Positions 8,904-18,235 of a stretch of DNA of 64,000 nucleotides are shown one piece after another. The translations under genes and the position numbers were made by a program. This DNA comes from Bin87 sp965204685 (GTDB lineage Bacteria > Chloroflexota > Dehalococcoidia > Lucifugimonadales > UBA3495). The stretch covers positions 2,666,001 to 2,730,000 of the forward strand of contig OZ242004.1 in NCBI GenBank assembly GCA_965204685.1. The letters run 5' to 3'. The stretch's first letter is position 1. Every line of letters begins with the position of its first letter. The notes under the pieces are model-generated. The model made no database searches, was not told the origin of the DNA, and saw only the letters and a list, made by a program, of their open reading frames with translations.

Positions 8904-9533
8904 GTGGACTTCCAATCCGAAATCACCCGCGCCGCCGAGACTCTGGCCCAGGGCGGCGTCCTCGCCATTCCCACCGACACGCTGTACGGTCTGGCGGCAG
9001 ACGCTCTCAATCCGCATGCCCTCGACCGCGTTTATGCCACCAAGGGCCGGCCCGCCGATATGCCTCTGCCCGTGTTGGTGGCCGGCTGGGAGCAGACCCT
9101 CCAGGTCGCCGCGGTGTCGGCGGACGGCGAGTTGTTGGTACGCCACCTGGCTGAAGCCTACTGGCCCGGTTCGCTGACCATGGTGCTGCCCGCCGTACCC
9201 GGTTTGCCCGAACGTCTCACCGCCGGCCGGGATACCGTCGCCGTGCGAATGCCCGACCATCCCGTGCCGCTGGCTCTCGCCGACGCCTTGGGTCGTCCCA
9301 TCACCGGCACCAGCGCCAATCGCAGCGGCGAACCGGACATAACCGACCCGGACGAGCTTCGCCGCATCCTGGCTCCTCGCGTTGATGGTATCATTGTGTC
9401 CGGCCCGAAACCTGTCGGCGGCGCCAGCACCATCATAATGGTATCCGGCGACGGCATCAGTCTTCTCCGCGAGGGTATATTGCCCTACGAGCGCGTGCTC
9501 GCAACCCTGGAAACGGTCGGGCCGGTCGATTAG
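8904..9533 (+). CDS. tsaC: L-threonylcarbamoyladenylate synthase (TsaC/YrdC)
   Basis: A 209-residue single-domain Sua5/YrdC protein that makes threonylcarbamoyl-AMP for the t6A modification of ANN-decoding tRNAs. Hallmarks are IPTDTLYGLAADA at residues 21-33, the KGRP motif near 52 and TGTSANRSGEPD. It starts at GTG (8904). It opens the plus-strand housekeeping run and ends 8 bases before the polyprenyl synthase start. Confidence 0.92.
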   Translation: MDFQSEITRAAETLAQGGVLAIPTDTLYGLAADALNPHALDRVYATKGRPADMPLPVLVAGWEQTLQVAAVSADGELLVRHLAEAYWPGSLTMVLPAVPGLPERLTAGRDTVAVRMPDHPVPLALADALGRPITGTSANRSGEPDITDPDELRRILAPRVDGIIVSGPKPVGGASTIIMVSGDGISLLREGILPYERVLATLETVGPVD

Positions 9534-9541
9534 CGAGGTCA

Positions 9542-10573
9542 GTGATCGCAACGGCGGAAACATACGATAACTACCGCGCTGGCGTGCACGCCGAACTGCG
9601 ATCGGCATTCGATGGCCGGCAGGGCATGGTTTATGACCTTCTCCGTTATCATCTGGGCTGGGTGGACGAGCGGGGCAACCCCGCCGATGACTCGCTGACC
9701 GCGCTGCACCACTGCGGCGTCCTGGCGATGGCATCCGCCGACGCGGTTTCCGGCGCGCACGGGGAGGCGGTAACCGCCGCCGCCGCTGTTGAGTTGGCGT
9801 ACAATTTTGTGCTCGTGCACAATGACGTTCAGGCTGGCCGTATCGACCAGGACAATGACCGTCCCAGCATTTGGTGGGTGTGGGGTCCCTCGCAGGCCAT
9901 CAACGCCGGCGATGGATTGCACGCCCTGGCCCGCTCCGTATTGATGCGCATGTCCGATGCCGGGGTGGATGCCGAAACCGTCCTGGCCGGACTCCAGGCA
10001 CTGGACCGGGCCTGTTTGACCCTTTGCGAAGGTCAGTACATGGACCTGACCTATCAGGACCAGCTCATGGTGTCGGAAGCCGACTACATGGACATGATCG
10101 GAAGGAAATCCGGCGCATTGGCCGGGTGCGCGGCGCGCCTGGGAGCCCTGGCTGCCGGAGCCGCCTCGGGCGCCGGCGACGCCCTGGAGCAATGGGGCAG
10201 GAATCTCGGGATGGCTCGCCAGGTCCGGGAGGACATATCCGACCTGTGGGGCCGCTCCGGCGACGGCTTCACTCCGGCCAACATCCTCAACAAGAAGAAA
10301 AGCCTTCCCCTGATCCACGCCCTGCAAAACTCGGACACCGCCGCCAAGCGCGAACTGGGCTCTATCTACATGAAGCGCGTGCTGGAACCCGGCGATACGC
10401 CCCGGATCGTCGCCATCCTGGAGGAGGCCGGTTCCCTGGAGTACGCGAGCGGGAAGATGGATCAGTTGCTTCAGGACGCCCGCGCCGCCCTGGCGGGCGA
10501 CGGTGTTGCGTTGCAGTATCCGGAAGCGTTGGATTGGGCGGCCCAATGGGTCCTCGGACGCGAAGCCCGCTGA
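9542..10573 (+). CDS. Polyprenyl diphosphate synthase family protein
   Basis: A 343-residue all-helical isoprenyl synthase-type protein. The first Asp-rich region reads HNDVQAGRIDQDNDRP instead of the canonical DDxxD, and the second region is REDISDLWG rather than QxxDDxxD, so both metal-binding motifs are altered. FNFVLVHND and AINAGDGLHALA match the family fold. Start is GTG at 9542, preceded closely by GAGG. It is encoded immediately before pgk. Chain length and true activity cannot be assigned; the degenerate motifs leave room for a different class I prenyl enzyme. Confidence 0.75.
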   Translation: MIATAETYDNYRAGVHAELRSAFDGRQGMVYDLLRYHLGWVDERGNPADDSLTALHHCGVLAMASADAVSGAHGEAVTAAAAVELAYNFVLVHNDVQAGRIDQDNDRPSIWWVWGPSQAINAGDGLHALARSVLMRMSDAGVDAETVLAGLQALDRACLTLCEGQYMDLTYQDQLMVSEADYMDMIGRKSGALAGCAARLGALAAGAASGAGDALEQWGRNLGMARQVREDISDLWGRSGDGFTPANILNKKKSLPLIHALQNSDTAAKRELGSIYMKRVLEPGDTPRIVAILEEAGSLEYASGKMDQLLQDARAALAGDGVALQYPEALDWAAQWVLGREAR

Positions 10574-10593
10574 ACCTGATGGACGACCGGAGC

Positions 10594-11790
10594 ATGACCA
10601 AGCGTGCCCTCAACCAACTGGACGTGAACGGCAAGACCGTCCTGGTGCGTGTCGACTTCAACGTACCCATTGAGCAGGGCGTGGAATTCATCGCCAACTA
10701 CGACCATCGCCTGCGTGCCACCCTGCCCACCATCGAATACCTGGTGGAGCGGGAATGCAAGGTTGTGCTCTGCTCTCACCTGGGCCGGCCCCGCGGCAAG
10801 GTGGACGAGAGCTTGCGGCTGGCGCCCGTCGGCGAGCGGCTGGCGACCCTGTTGGGGCGACCGGTTACCCCGCTGGACGACTGCGTCGGCCCCGCGGTTG
10901 CCAGAGCGGTCGCCCAAATGTCGCCCGGCGATGTGTGTCTCCTCGAAAACCTGCGGTTCCACGAAGGTGAAGAGAGCAACGATGAGGGATTTTCCGCCCA
11001 GCTGGCCAGTCTGGCCGACTACTTCGTCATGGACGCTTTCGCCGTAGCCCACCGGGCCCACGCCTCCACCGTTGGCGTTCCCCGCCTGCTGCCGACGGCT
11101 ATGGGACTCCTTACCCAGCGGGAGGTGGAGTCCCTGGGGGTGTCCCTGGAGAACCCCGTTCGCCCCTTGGCGGCGCTAATGGGCGGCGCCAAGGTCAGCG
11201 ACAAGATCCTCGTTCTGGAAAACCTGCTTACGCGCCTCGATCACCTGTTCATCGGCGGGGGCATGGCGGTGACTTTCCTGGCTGCCCAGGGCAAACTCGT
11301 CGGCGCGTCGTCCGTGGAAACCGACCGATTGGATTTCGCCCGCGATGTGATGGCACGGGCCGATGCCGCCGGCGTTGCCGTGCACCTGCCTCCCGACCTG
11401 GTCGTCGCCAGCGAGTTTGATCCTGACCCCGGCGCGGTGGAGACCGTGACCGTGGACTCCGTTCCCGATGGGTGGTACATCATGGACATCGGTGGGGATG
11501 CGGCTTCCGGTTATGCCGCCGCTCTTGCCGATTGCCGGACCATCCTGTGGAACGGGCCAATGGGCGTATTTGAAATGGAGCAATTCAGCGTCGGTACCCG
11601 GCAGGTGGCCAACGGTATCGCGGCTTTGCCTGACGCAACGACCGTCGTTGGAGGCGGCTCCACCGCGGAGGCTGTTGAAGCCCTGGGCCTAATGGAGAGC
11701 ATGACCCACGTATCTACCGGCGGCGGCGCCTCCCTGGAGTTTCTCGAAGGGCGCGTCCTCCCCGGAATCGACGCCATCCCCGATGCCTGA
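10594..11790 (+). CDS. pgk: Phosphoglycerate kinase
   Basis: A 398-residue glycolytic kinase transferring phosphate from 1,3-bisphosphoglycerate to ADP. Seen: GKTVLVRVDFNVPIEQG at the N-terminus, CSHLGRPRGK, ENLRFHEGEE, GGAKVSDK, WNGPMGVFE and the closing VVGGGSTAEA and STGGGASLEFLEG. The usual DAFGTAHRAHAS reads DAFAVAHRAHAS. The start is set at MTKRALNQLDV, where family members begin; an in-frame ATG five codons earlier (10579) is possible. The reading frame stays open far upstream, but that region overlaps the polyprenyl synthase and is not part of the gene. First gene of pgk-apgM-tpiA. Confidence 0.95.
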   Translation: MTKRALNQLDVNGKTVLVRVDFNVPIEQGVEFIANYDHRLRATLPTIEYLVERECKVVLCSHLGRPRGKVDESLRLAPVGERLATLLGRPVTPLDDCVGPAVARAVAQMSPGDVCLLENLRFHEGEESNDEGFSAQLASLADYFVMDAFAVAHRAHASTVGVPRLLPTAMGLLTQREVESLGVSLENPVRPLAALMGGAKVSDKILVLENLLTRLDHLFIGGGMAVTFLAAQGKLVGASSVETDRLDFARDVMARADAAGVAVHLPPDLVVASEFDPDPGAVETVTVDSVPDGWYIMDIGGDAASGYAAALADCRTILWNGPMGVFEMEQFSVGTRQVANGIAALPDATTVVGGGSTAEAVEALGLMESMTHVSTGGGASLEFLEGRVLPGIDAIPDA

Positions 11791-11816
11791 CCAACTACCG
11801 GCCACTGGAGCCAAGC

Positions 11817-13022
11817 ATGATTGATCTGGAACAGATCCACGACAGTATCGCCAGCACGCCCTCCAAGATCGTCCTCCTGGTGGCCGATGGCCTGGGCGGG
11901 CTGCCCCATCCTGACACCCGCAAGTCCGAGCTGGAAACGGCACACATCCCCAACCTGGATGCGTTGGCCCAGCGCAGCGCCTGCGGTCTGACCACCCCCG
12001 TGGAGATCGGCGTCGCTCCAGGCAGCGGGCCCGGCCATCTGGCGCTGTTCGGGTATAACCCGCTGAAGTACCTGATTGGCCGCGGCGCGCTGGAGGCCCT
12101 GGGCATCGGAGCCGAACTGCTGCCCGGCGACGTGGCCGCGCGCGGCAACTTCTGCACCGTGGACGATGAGGGCCTGCTAACCGACCGTCGCGCCGGCCGG
12201 ATCCGAACCGAGCTGAGCGCTCCCTTGTGTCAGCGCCTCGACAGCATCGAAATCCCCGGCGTCCAGGTGGACGTGATGCCGGTGCAGGACTACCGGTTCG
12301 TGCTGCGCCTACGCGGAGCGGGTCTGTCCGAGGCGGTAGAAGAGACTGATCCCCAGCGTGAGGGATTGCCGCCCCGGCCGGCGCGCGCCCTGGAGCCCGC
12401 CGCTGGGCGGACGGCCGAAATCGTCCAGGAGTTCGTATCCCAGGCCGGTAGACTCCTGTCTGAGGAACAGCCGGCCAACATGGTATTGCTCCGGGGATGG
12501 GCTCAGCTGCCCAATCTGCCGGAATTCGGCCAGGTTTATCATCTGAACCCGGCGGCCATCGCCGCTTATCCGATGTACCGGGGTCTCGCTTCCGTCGCCA
12601 ACATGCGAATCATTCCCACGGGCATGACCTTTGGCGATGAGGTGGACACCCTGCACGCCAACTGGCAGGACCACGATTTCTTCTTCATTCACTACAAGCC
12701 GGCTGATGCCGCCGGTGAGGACGGCGACTTCGACGGTAAGGTGAAGTGCCTCGAGGAACTGGATAGACACATCCCGCGCATCCTCGACTTGGAACCCGAT
12801 GTGTTGATGGTCGCCGGCGACCACGCCACGCCCGCCATCATGGCATCCCACAGCTGGCACCCGGTTCCGTTCATGCTCCACTCCCAGCTGACCTTGGGGG
12901 AAGGCGTTGACGGTTTCAACGAGCGCGCCTGCGCCCAGGGATCCATCGGCCGTATCCCGGCGGAAACCATCATGCTCCTCGCGCTGTCCCACGCCGGCAA
13001 ATTGGGCAAGTTCGGCCCATAG
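11817..13022 (+). CDS. apgM: Archaeal-type cofactor-independent phosphoglycerate mutase (ApgM)
   Basis: A 401-residue alkaline-phosphatase-superfamily mutase interconverting 3- and 2-phosphoglycerate. The ADGLGGLPHP segment near residue 22, TPVEIGVAPGSGPGHLALFGY around 60 and LMVAGDHATPAIMASHSWHP near the end carry the metal and phosphate ligands of the ApgM group, rather than the longer GpmI form. It sits between pgk and tpiA with short gaps, consistent with one lower-glycolysis/gluconeogenesis transcript. Confidence 0.93.
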   Translation: MIDLEQIHDSIASTPSKIVLLVADGLGGLPHPDTRKSELETAHIPNLDALAQRSACGLTTPVEIGVAPGSGPGHLALFGYNPLKYLIGRGALEALGIGAELLPGDVAARGNFCTVDDEGLLTDRRAGRIRTELSAPLCQRLDSIEIPGVQVDVMPVQDYRFVLRLRGAGLSEAVEETDPQREGLPPRPARALEPAAGRTAEIVQEFVSQAGRLLSEEQPANMVLLRGWAQLPNLPEFGQVYHLNPAAIAAYPMYRGLASVANMRIIPTGMTFGDEVDTLHANWQDHDFFFIHYKPADAAGEDGDFDGKVKCLEELDRHIPRILDLEPDVLMVAGDHATPAIMASHSWHPVPFMLHSQLTLGEGVDGFNERACAQGSIGRIPAETIMLLALSHAGKLGKFGP

Positions 13023-13049
13023 CCGGGAACGCTGATTGGGGATCCTGTT

Positions 13050-13826
13050 ATGACCTCTCCCATCAACATCATCGCCGGCAACTGGAAGATGAACACGGAC
13101 GTCGCTTCCGGGATTCATCTGGCCTCCTCAGTGGCGGCCAGAGCTGCCGGAATGACCAGCGTGCAGATCGTAGTCGCTCCGCCCTTTGTGTCGCTGGCCG
13201 CAGTTCGAGATGCGGTGGCGGGTAGCGGAGTGGCCGTGGCCGCGCAGAACATGCACGCCGACGATAGTGGCGCCTTCACCGGAGAAGTGGCCCCGCCGAT
13301 GCTGGTCGGTCTCTGTGACTACGTGATCATCGGCCACTCCGAGCGCCGCCAGTTTTTCGGCGAAACGGACGAATCAGTTGGCCGCAAGGTCTCCGCCGCG
13401 CTGCAACACGGGTTGCGTCCCATCGTTTGCGTCGGAGAGACCCTGGACGAGCGCGAGTCCGGTCGGGCCGCCGAGGTCATCCGTCGCCAGGTGGTCGCCG
13501 CGCTGACTGATCTCGACCCTGAATCCGCCGCCGGCGCCCTTGCCGTCGCTTACGAACCCGTTTGGGCCATCGGCACCGGCCGCGCCGCGACCCCCGAGAT
13601 AGCGGACCAGATCATGGGCGGCGCGATTGGCTCCACCATCGCGGCCGTCCTGGGAGCTGATGCCGCTTTGGCGACTCCGCTGCTGTACGGCGGTAGCGTG
13701 AACCCGGCTAATGCCGCCGACTTCGCTGCCGTGCCGAGCATCAACGGGGCCCTGGTGGGTGGCGCGAGCCTTGAGGCTGATACCTTCCTGGACGTGGCGG
13801 CTGCGTTCTCCGACCGCGACCAGTAG
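13050..13826 (+). CDS. tpiA: Triosephosphate isomerase
   Basis: A 258-residue TIM barrel interconverting DHAP and glyceraldehyde 3-phosphate. Catalytic residues are present: Lys in AGNWKMN (residue 12), His in VIIGHSERRQFFGE (about 96) and Glu in AYEPVWAIGTG (about 167); the phosphate loop LYGGSVNPANAADF is intact. Length is normal. It follows apgM by 27 bases. Confidence 0.97.
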   Translation: MTSPINIIAGNWKMNTDVASGIHLASSVAARAAGMTSVQIVVAPPFVSLAAVRDAVAGSGVAVAAQNMHADDSGAFTGEVAPPMLVGLCDYVIIGHSERRQFFGETDESVGRKVSAALQHGLRPIVCVGETLDERESGRAAEVIRRQVVAALTDLDPESAAGALAVAYEPVWAIGTGRAATPEIADQIMGGAIGSTIAAVLGADAALATPLLYGGSVNPANAADFAAVPSINGALVGGASLEADTFLDVAAAFSDRDQ

Positions 13827-13844
13827 CGTCCGTCCGGCCGGTTC

Positions 13845-14798
13845 ATGTCGGCCCCGCGCAACCTTATCGCCATCGTCGGACCCACTGCGGTCGGCAAGAC
13901 AGCACTCGCAATCGAAATCGCGCAACGCTTCGACGGCGAAATCGTCAACGCCGACAGCCGGCAGGTCTACACCGGCATGGATATCGGCACCGCCAAGCCC
14001 ACTCCGGCCGAGTGTCGGGCTGCCCACCACCACCTGATTGACATCCGGCCCCCCGACTCCCCGTTCAGCCTGGGAGAGTTCCTGCCGCTGGCTCGCGAAG
14101 CCATCGAGTCCATCGCCGCCCGGGGCAAGTTGCCCATATTGTGCGGAGGAAGCGGCCAGTACGTGTGGGCGCTCCTGGAAGGTTGGACGGTTCCTCAGGT
14201 TCCGCCAGATCCCGCTTTCCGCGCCGTCCTGGAGCGTCGTCTCGCCGCCGAGGGCCCGGCCTCCCTGTGGCAGGAGTTGCGGCAACTGGATCCCGACCAC
14301 GCCGCCACCGTCGATCCGCAGAACCCGCGCCGCATCATCCGAGCCCTCGAGATTGTGAACGCAACGGGCAGTCCGGTCGCCACCGGCAGAAGCGCCGAGC
14401 CTCCGTACCGTTCCCTCGTCATCGGTTTGACCGCCGACCGTGCCATTTTGTACGAGCGCACCGACGTCCGGTTTGACGCGATGATGGCCCAAGGGTTGCT
14501 GGGCGAAGCCCGCCGCCTCGCCGCCGCGGGATATGTCCTCGGGAACGGCGCGCTGTCGGGTGTCGGTTACACCGAGTTGGGTATGTACCTGGCCGGCGAA
14601 ATGACGCTGGACGAAGCCGTGGCTCGTTCCAAGACCCGTACCCATCGCCTGGTTCGGCGACAATACACTTGGTTCAAGCCGGGCGACCGGCGCATCGATT
14701 GGCTTGACGCCACCCATGGCCTGCCGGTCGCCGAGACCGCCTCGATGGTAAGCCTTTTCCTGGAACAGCCGACCCCTTGTGATACAATTGGCGCCTGA
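13845..14798 (+). CDS. miaA: tRNA dimethylallyltransferase MiaA
   Basis: A 317-residue enzyme that prenylates A37 of tRNAs reading UNN codons. The P-loop GPTAVGKTALA occupies residues 9-19, followed by the DSRQVYTGMDIGTAKP substrate region and LCGGSGQYVWALLEGW. The C-terminal RSKTRTHRLVRRQYTWF is the conserved tRNA-binding tail. It lies 18 bases after tpiA and 35 before dapF. Confidence 0.96.
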   Translation: MSAPRNLIAIVGPTAVGKTALAIEIAQRFDGEIVNADSRQVYTGMDIGTAKPTPAECRAAHHHLIDIRPPDSPFSLGEFLPLAREAIESIAARGKLPILCGGSGQYVWALLEGWTVPQVPPDPAFRAVLERRLAAEGPASLWQELRQLDPDHAATVDPQNPRRIIRALEIVNATGSPVATGRSAEPPYRSLVIGLTADRAILYERTDVRFDAMMAQGLLGEARRLAAAGYVLGNGALSGVGYTELGMYLAGEMTLDEAVARSKTRTHRLVRRQYTWFKPGDRRIDWLDATHGLPVAETASMVSLFLEQPTPCDTIGA

Positions 14799-14833
14799 CG
14801 GAAGGGGCCGCTTTCAGCGCAGGAGTCGCAACG

Positions 14834-15691
14834 ATGGAATTCACCAAAATGCACGGCGCTGGCAACGATTACGTCTATGTCGACGCCCGTGCGATGCCCG
14901 AACGGGACTGGCACAGCCTGTCGCGGGCAATCAGCGACCGTCACTTCGGAGTAGGGGGGGACGGCCTCATTCTGGTCATGGATTCCGACGTCGCGGACCT
15001 GAAGATGCGTATGTTCAACTCGGATGGCTCCGAAGGCGCCATGTGCGGCAACGGTATCCGGTGCTTCGCCAAGTACGCCATCGAACGCGGGATCGTGTCC
15101 AACTCCGCCCAGCAGGTGACCGTCGATACACTGGCCGGCGTTCGTACCATCGTGCCCCATTACGCCGGCGCCACCGTGGACTCGGCGCGGGTAAGCATGG
15201 GTCAGCCCCGGTTGGCCCCATCGGAAATCCCCGTTGATGTTGATCCTGCCATCGCCGGCCAGGATGGGCCAATCCTCAACTATGCCATCCATCCCGGCGA
15301 TTTCCGGTTATCCCTGACATTCGTGTCCATGGGCAACCCCCATGCGGTAACCTTCATCGACCAGCCCATCGAGGAATTTCCCTTGCATAACATCGGCCCC
15401 CTGGTCGAACGCCACCCCATCTTTCCCGATCGGGTGAATTTCGAAATCGTCAACATCCGGGACGACGGCAACGTTGACGCCCGGGTCTGGGAGCGCGGCT
15501 CCGGCGAAACCATGGCCTGCGGCACCGGAGCGTGCGCCATCGGCGTCGCATCCCGTCTGTTGGGCCACACCGGCGACCGCGTCGCGGTCAACCTTCCCGG
15601 CGGCACCCTCAACATCGAGTGGGACGGCGTCGGCGAAGTCTATCTGGAAGGCCCAGCGGCCGAAGTATTCAGCGGAGTGTGGACAGAATGA
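14834..15691 (+). CDS. dapF: Diaminopimelate epimerase DapF
   Basis: A 285-residue epimerase converting LL- to meso-diaminopimelate for lysine and, if present, peptidoglycan. The two catalytic cysteines are in MCGNGIRCFAKY (Cys71) and MACGTGACA (about 229), with MHGAGNDYVYVD and NSDGSEG also conserved. Its stop overlaps the next start as ATGA. It works with DapL, encoded 0.8 kb downstream. Confidence 0.97.
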   Translation: MEFTKMHGAGNDYVYVDARAMPERDWHSLSRAISDRHFGVGGDGLILVMDSDVADLKMRMFNSDGSEGAMCGNGIRCFAKYAIERGIVSNSAQQVTVDTLAGVRTIVPHYAGATVDSARVSMGQPRLAPSEIPVDVDPAIAGQDGPILNYAIHPGDFRLSLTFVSMGNPHAVTFIDQPIEEFPLHNIGPLVERHPIFPDRVNFEIVNIRDDGNVDARVWERGSGETMACGTGACAIGVASRLLGHTGDRVAVNLPGGTLNIEWDGVGEVYLEGPAAEVFSGVWTE

Positions 15692-16365
15692 GCAATTACG
15701 TGACCGGCCCCACCACCTTTGACCAGCTTCGTTGGTCTGCGAACGCGTTCCGCAGTCTGTCTAACGATGCCACGTGTATCGCAGCCCGCGCCCCGGACTT
15801 CCGCCAGCCGGTGCTCGAGGGCCGAGAAGACGCTGACTGGGCGGCGCTGGTTCGCTACGTGAACGAGTGGGGTTGCCGCATCCCTCAGCACAAAATCGGT
15901 GAAATCGCCGCCGCAGTGCGGGGAGCCAGCCCTTACCTGGAGCCGATGGCCGGCTCATCGTTGGAATTTGACGACCTGCGTTGCTCGACCCTTGACGTGG
16001 TGGAACGCGCCTATGACCAGCTCACCGCGACCAAAGGTATTGGTCCCACGGGCGCGTCGGCCATCATGACCGTGCTCAATCCTTGGTTGTTCCTGTCCTG
16101 GGGCACCGGCATACGCAAGGCCTATTTCCCCGACGACAAGCCCAATGGCGCCACCTACGCCCAGTTCCTGACTGTCATGCGCATGGCTGCTCTCTCCATC
16201 GCCAGCGACGCCCGCGCTAAAGGCATCGAGGATCCCGCCGGAGCGCTGTCAGCCCAGTTGGGCATCGATCCGCCGTTCAGCCTCGCCAAGTTCGTTGACG
16301 AATACAACTGGGTAACGCTGGAGCGGGAGATGGTCTTTCAACCCGACGCCGCGGTGGCGGTGTAG
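15688..16365 (+). CDS. Uncharacterised protein, distant relative of the 3833-4426 gene
   Basis: A 225-residue soluble protein translationally coupled to dapF by an ATGA overlap. It contains KGIGPTGASAIMTVLNPWLF, which looks like a helix-hairpin-helix-like Gly turn followed by a Leu-Asn-Pro stretch, then SWGTGIRKAYF and a C-terminal FSLAKFVDEYNWV. The same order of blocks occurs in the unknown protein of the purine operon at 3833-4426. No catalytic residues are recognised and no function is assigned. Confidence 0.75.
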   Translation: MSNYVTGPTTFDQLRWSANAFRSLSNDATCIAARAPDFRQPVLEGREDADWAALVRYVNEWGCRIPQHKIGEIAAAVRGASPYLEPMAGSSLEFDDLRCSTLDVVERAYDQLTATKGIGPTGASAIMTVLNPWLFLSWGTGIRKAYFPDDKPNGATYAQFLTVMRMAALSIASDARAKGIEDPAGALSAQLGIDPPFSLAKFVDEYNWVTLEREMVFQPDAAVAV

Positions 16366-16469
16366 GTTGCCATCTTTGTTGTCCGACCACGCCGGTCCAA
16401 ACGATAGGCCGGCGACTCAACCCCTTATCAATCACGGACCGAACGAGACCAAACCAATCCAGGAGCATC

Positions 16470-17648
16470 ATGCCTAACCTCTCCAACCGTCTCGGCAAAC
16501 TCGCCCCCTATCCCTTCGTCGAGATCTCGCGGATCATCGCGGAGAAGCGCGCCGCCGGTGCCGACGTGGTTACCTTTGGCATTGGTGATCCGGATATTCC
16601 CACGCCTCAGCCCATCGTCGACCGCCTCCTCACCGCTTCGCAGGATCCGCCCAACCACCGGTATCCCGAAACCGACGGCCTGCCCGAAATGCGGCGCGCC
16701 GTCGCCCACTGGTACAAGCAGCGCTTCGACGTCGACCTTGATCCCGATACCGAGGTGCTGCCCCTGATCGGCGCGAAAGAGGGTATCGGACACGCCGCCT
16801 TCGCGTTTCTGGACCCCGGCGACATTGCTCTGGTGCCGGACCCGGCGTACCCCGTGTACGCCGTGGGCACCATGTTCGCCGGCGCCGAGAGCTACGTGAT
16901 GCCGCTGTACCAGCGCAACGGCTGGCTACCCGAACTGGACGCCATTCCCGATGACGTGGCCCGCCAGGCGAAGGTGATGTGGCTCAATTATCCCAACAAC
17001 CCCACCAGCGCGGTGGCCTCCCAGGAGGACCTCGAGTCTGCTCTGCGCTATTGTCGCGAGCACGACATCGCCATGCTCCACGACGCCGCGTATTCCGAGG
17101 TCGGCTACGAGGGATACCGCGCCGGCAGCATGATGCAGCTCGATGGGGCCAAAGAGGTGGGGCTGGAATTCCACTCCCTTTCGAAGACCTACAATATGAC
17201 GGGCTGGCGCATGGGCATGGCGGTGGGTAACGCCGACATGATCAAGGCCCTCTTCCAGATCAAGGCCAACCTCGACTCCGGCATCCCCCAGGCCATCCAG
17301 GAAATGTCCATGGAAGCGCTCACCGGACCGCAGGACTGCATCGATGAGAACATTGCCACCTACCAGTGGCGCCGCGATCGCGTCCTCCAGGCGCTGACCC
17401 GCATGGGTTTGAACGTCGAAACCCCGCGTGCCAGCCTCTACATCTGGGCGCCCGTGCCGGAGGGTTTTACCTCAGCCGACTTCGCGGCCCGCCTGCTGGA
17501 AGAGATCGACATCGTGGTCACCCCCGGCTCTTCCTACGGGCAATACGGCGAGGGCTACATTCGCCTGTCCCTGACCACTCCGGACGAGCGCGTTGAGACC
17601 GGATGCCAACGCCTGGAAAACTGGAACATTCCTGCCCCGCGAGGCTAG
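16470..17648 (+). CDS. dapL: LL-diaminopimelate aminotransferase DapL
   Basis: A 392-residue PLP-dependent class I aminotransferase that forms LL-diaminopimelate from tetrahydrodipicolinate, bypassing the succinyl/acetyl branch. Seen: FGIGDPDIPTP near residue 38, GAKEGIGHAAFAFLDPGD, WLNYPNNPTSAVAS and the PLP lysine in HSLSKTYNMTGWRMG near residue 238. An AGGAG lies 7 bases before the ATG. With dapF it supplies the last two steps to meso-DAP. Confidence 0.94.
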   Translation: MPNLSNRLGKLAPYPFVEISRIIAEKRAAGADVVTFGIGDPDIPTPQPIVDRLLTASQDPPNHRYPETDGLPEMRRAVAHWYKQRFDVDLDPDTEVLPLIGAKEGIGHAAFAFLDPGDIALVPDPAYPVYAVGTMFAGAESYVMPLYQRNGWLPELDAIPDDVARQAKVMWLNYPNNPTSAVASQEDLESALRYCREHDIAMLHDAAYSEVGYEGYRAGSMMQLDGAKEVGLEFHSLSKTYNMTGWRMGMAVGNADMIKALFQIKANLDSGIPQAIQEMSMEALTGPQDCIDENIATYQWRRDRVLQALTRMGLNVETPRASLYIWAPVPEGFTSADFAARLLEEIDIVVTPGSSYGQYGEGYIRLSLTTPDERVETGCQRLENWNIPAPRG

Positions 17649-17650
17649 CC

Positions 17651-18226
17651 ATGACTACCGCGAAAACGCCATCGCGCCTGATGACTGCCGATGAATTCCT
17701 GGCGATGGAGCCGCTTACAGGCAAGCGGTGCGAATTGATTCGTGGCGTCGTAACGGGAGAGTACGACGGCATCGTCCGGCGCTGTGGGCACGTTGTATCC
17801 CGATGCGGCGGGACGCTGTTCCAGTACATCGAGAGGGATGAGCGGTGGGATACCGCTATGGGTGACCCCGGTTACATTCTGGAACGAAACCCGGACACGG
17901 TCCGTTGCGTGGATATATCAATGATTGAGCGCGGGCGTACAGCAGTCAAGACAGTGGGATTCCCGGAGTTGGCTCCGGATCTATGCGTCGAGGTGGCGTA
18001 CTTCCGCGATAGACGGGCGTTCGAGTTGCTGTCGGAGAAGGCGCAAATGTGGCTGGACTTCGGCGCTCAAGAGGTGTGGGTGCTGAACCCCGAGGACATT
18101 ACCGTTACCCGATACCGACCTGGCCAGACCCCAGTCGTGTTGGGTGAAGATGACATCCTGGACGGCGATGAGCTGCTGCCGGGTTTCAGCAATCCCGTGT
18201 GGCAACTCTTTCGTCGGCAGCGATAA
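17651..18226 (+). CDS. Uma2-family putative endonuclease (DUF820)
   Basis: A 191-residue protein of the Uma2/PF05685 family, a PD-(D/E)XK-like fold abundant in Cyanobacteria and Chloroflexota. Matching elements are LMTADEFLAMEPLTGKRCEL, RCVDISMIER, PDLCVEVAYF and LLSEKAQMWLDFGAQEVWVL. The biological role of the family is unknown. The ATG at 17651 is 2 bases after the dapL stop, so it is coupled to the lysine gene, and hflX follows 9 bases later. Confidence 0.85.
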   Translation: MTTAKTPSRLMTADEFLAMEPLTGKRCELIRGVVTGEYDGIVRRCGHVVSRCGGTLFQYIERDERWDTAMGDPGYILERNPDTVRCVDISMIERGRTAVKTVGFPELAPDLCVEVAYFRDRRAFELLSEKAQMWLDFGAQEVWVLNPEDITVTRYRPGQTPVVLGEDDILDGDELLPGFSNPVWQLFRRQR

Positions 18227-18235
18227 ACCCCGTAT

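Noticed and set aside
9871..10593. Long N-terminal extension of the pgk frame
   Set aside because: It overlaps the polyprenyl synthase gene in another frame and has Arg/Pro-rich shadow composition; Pgk homology begins only at MTKRALNQLDV.
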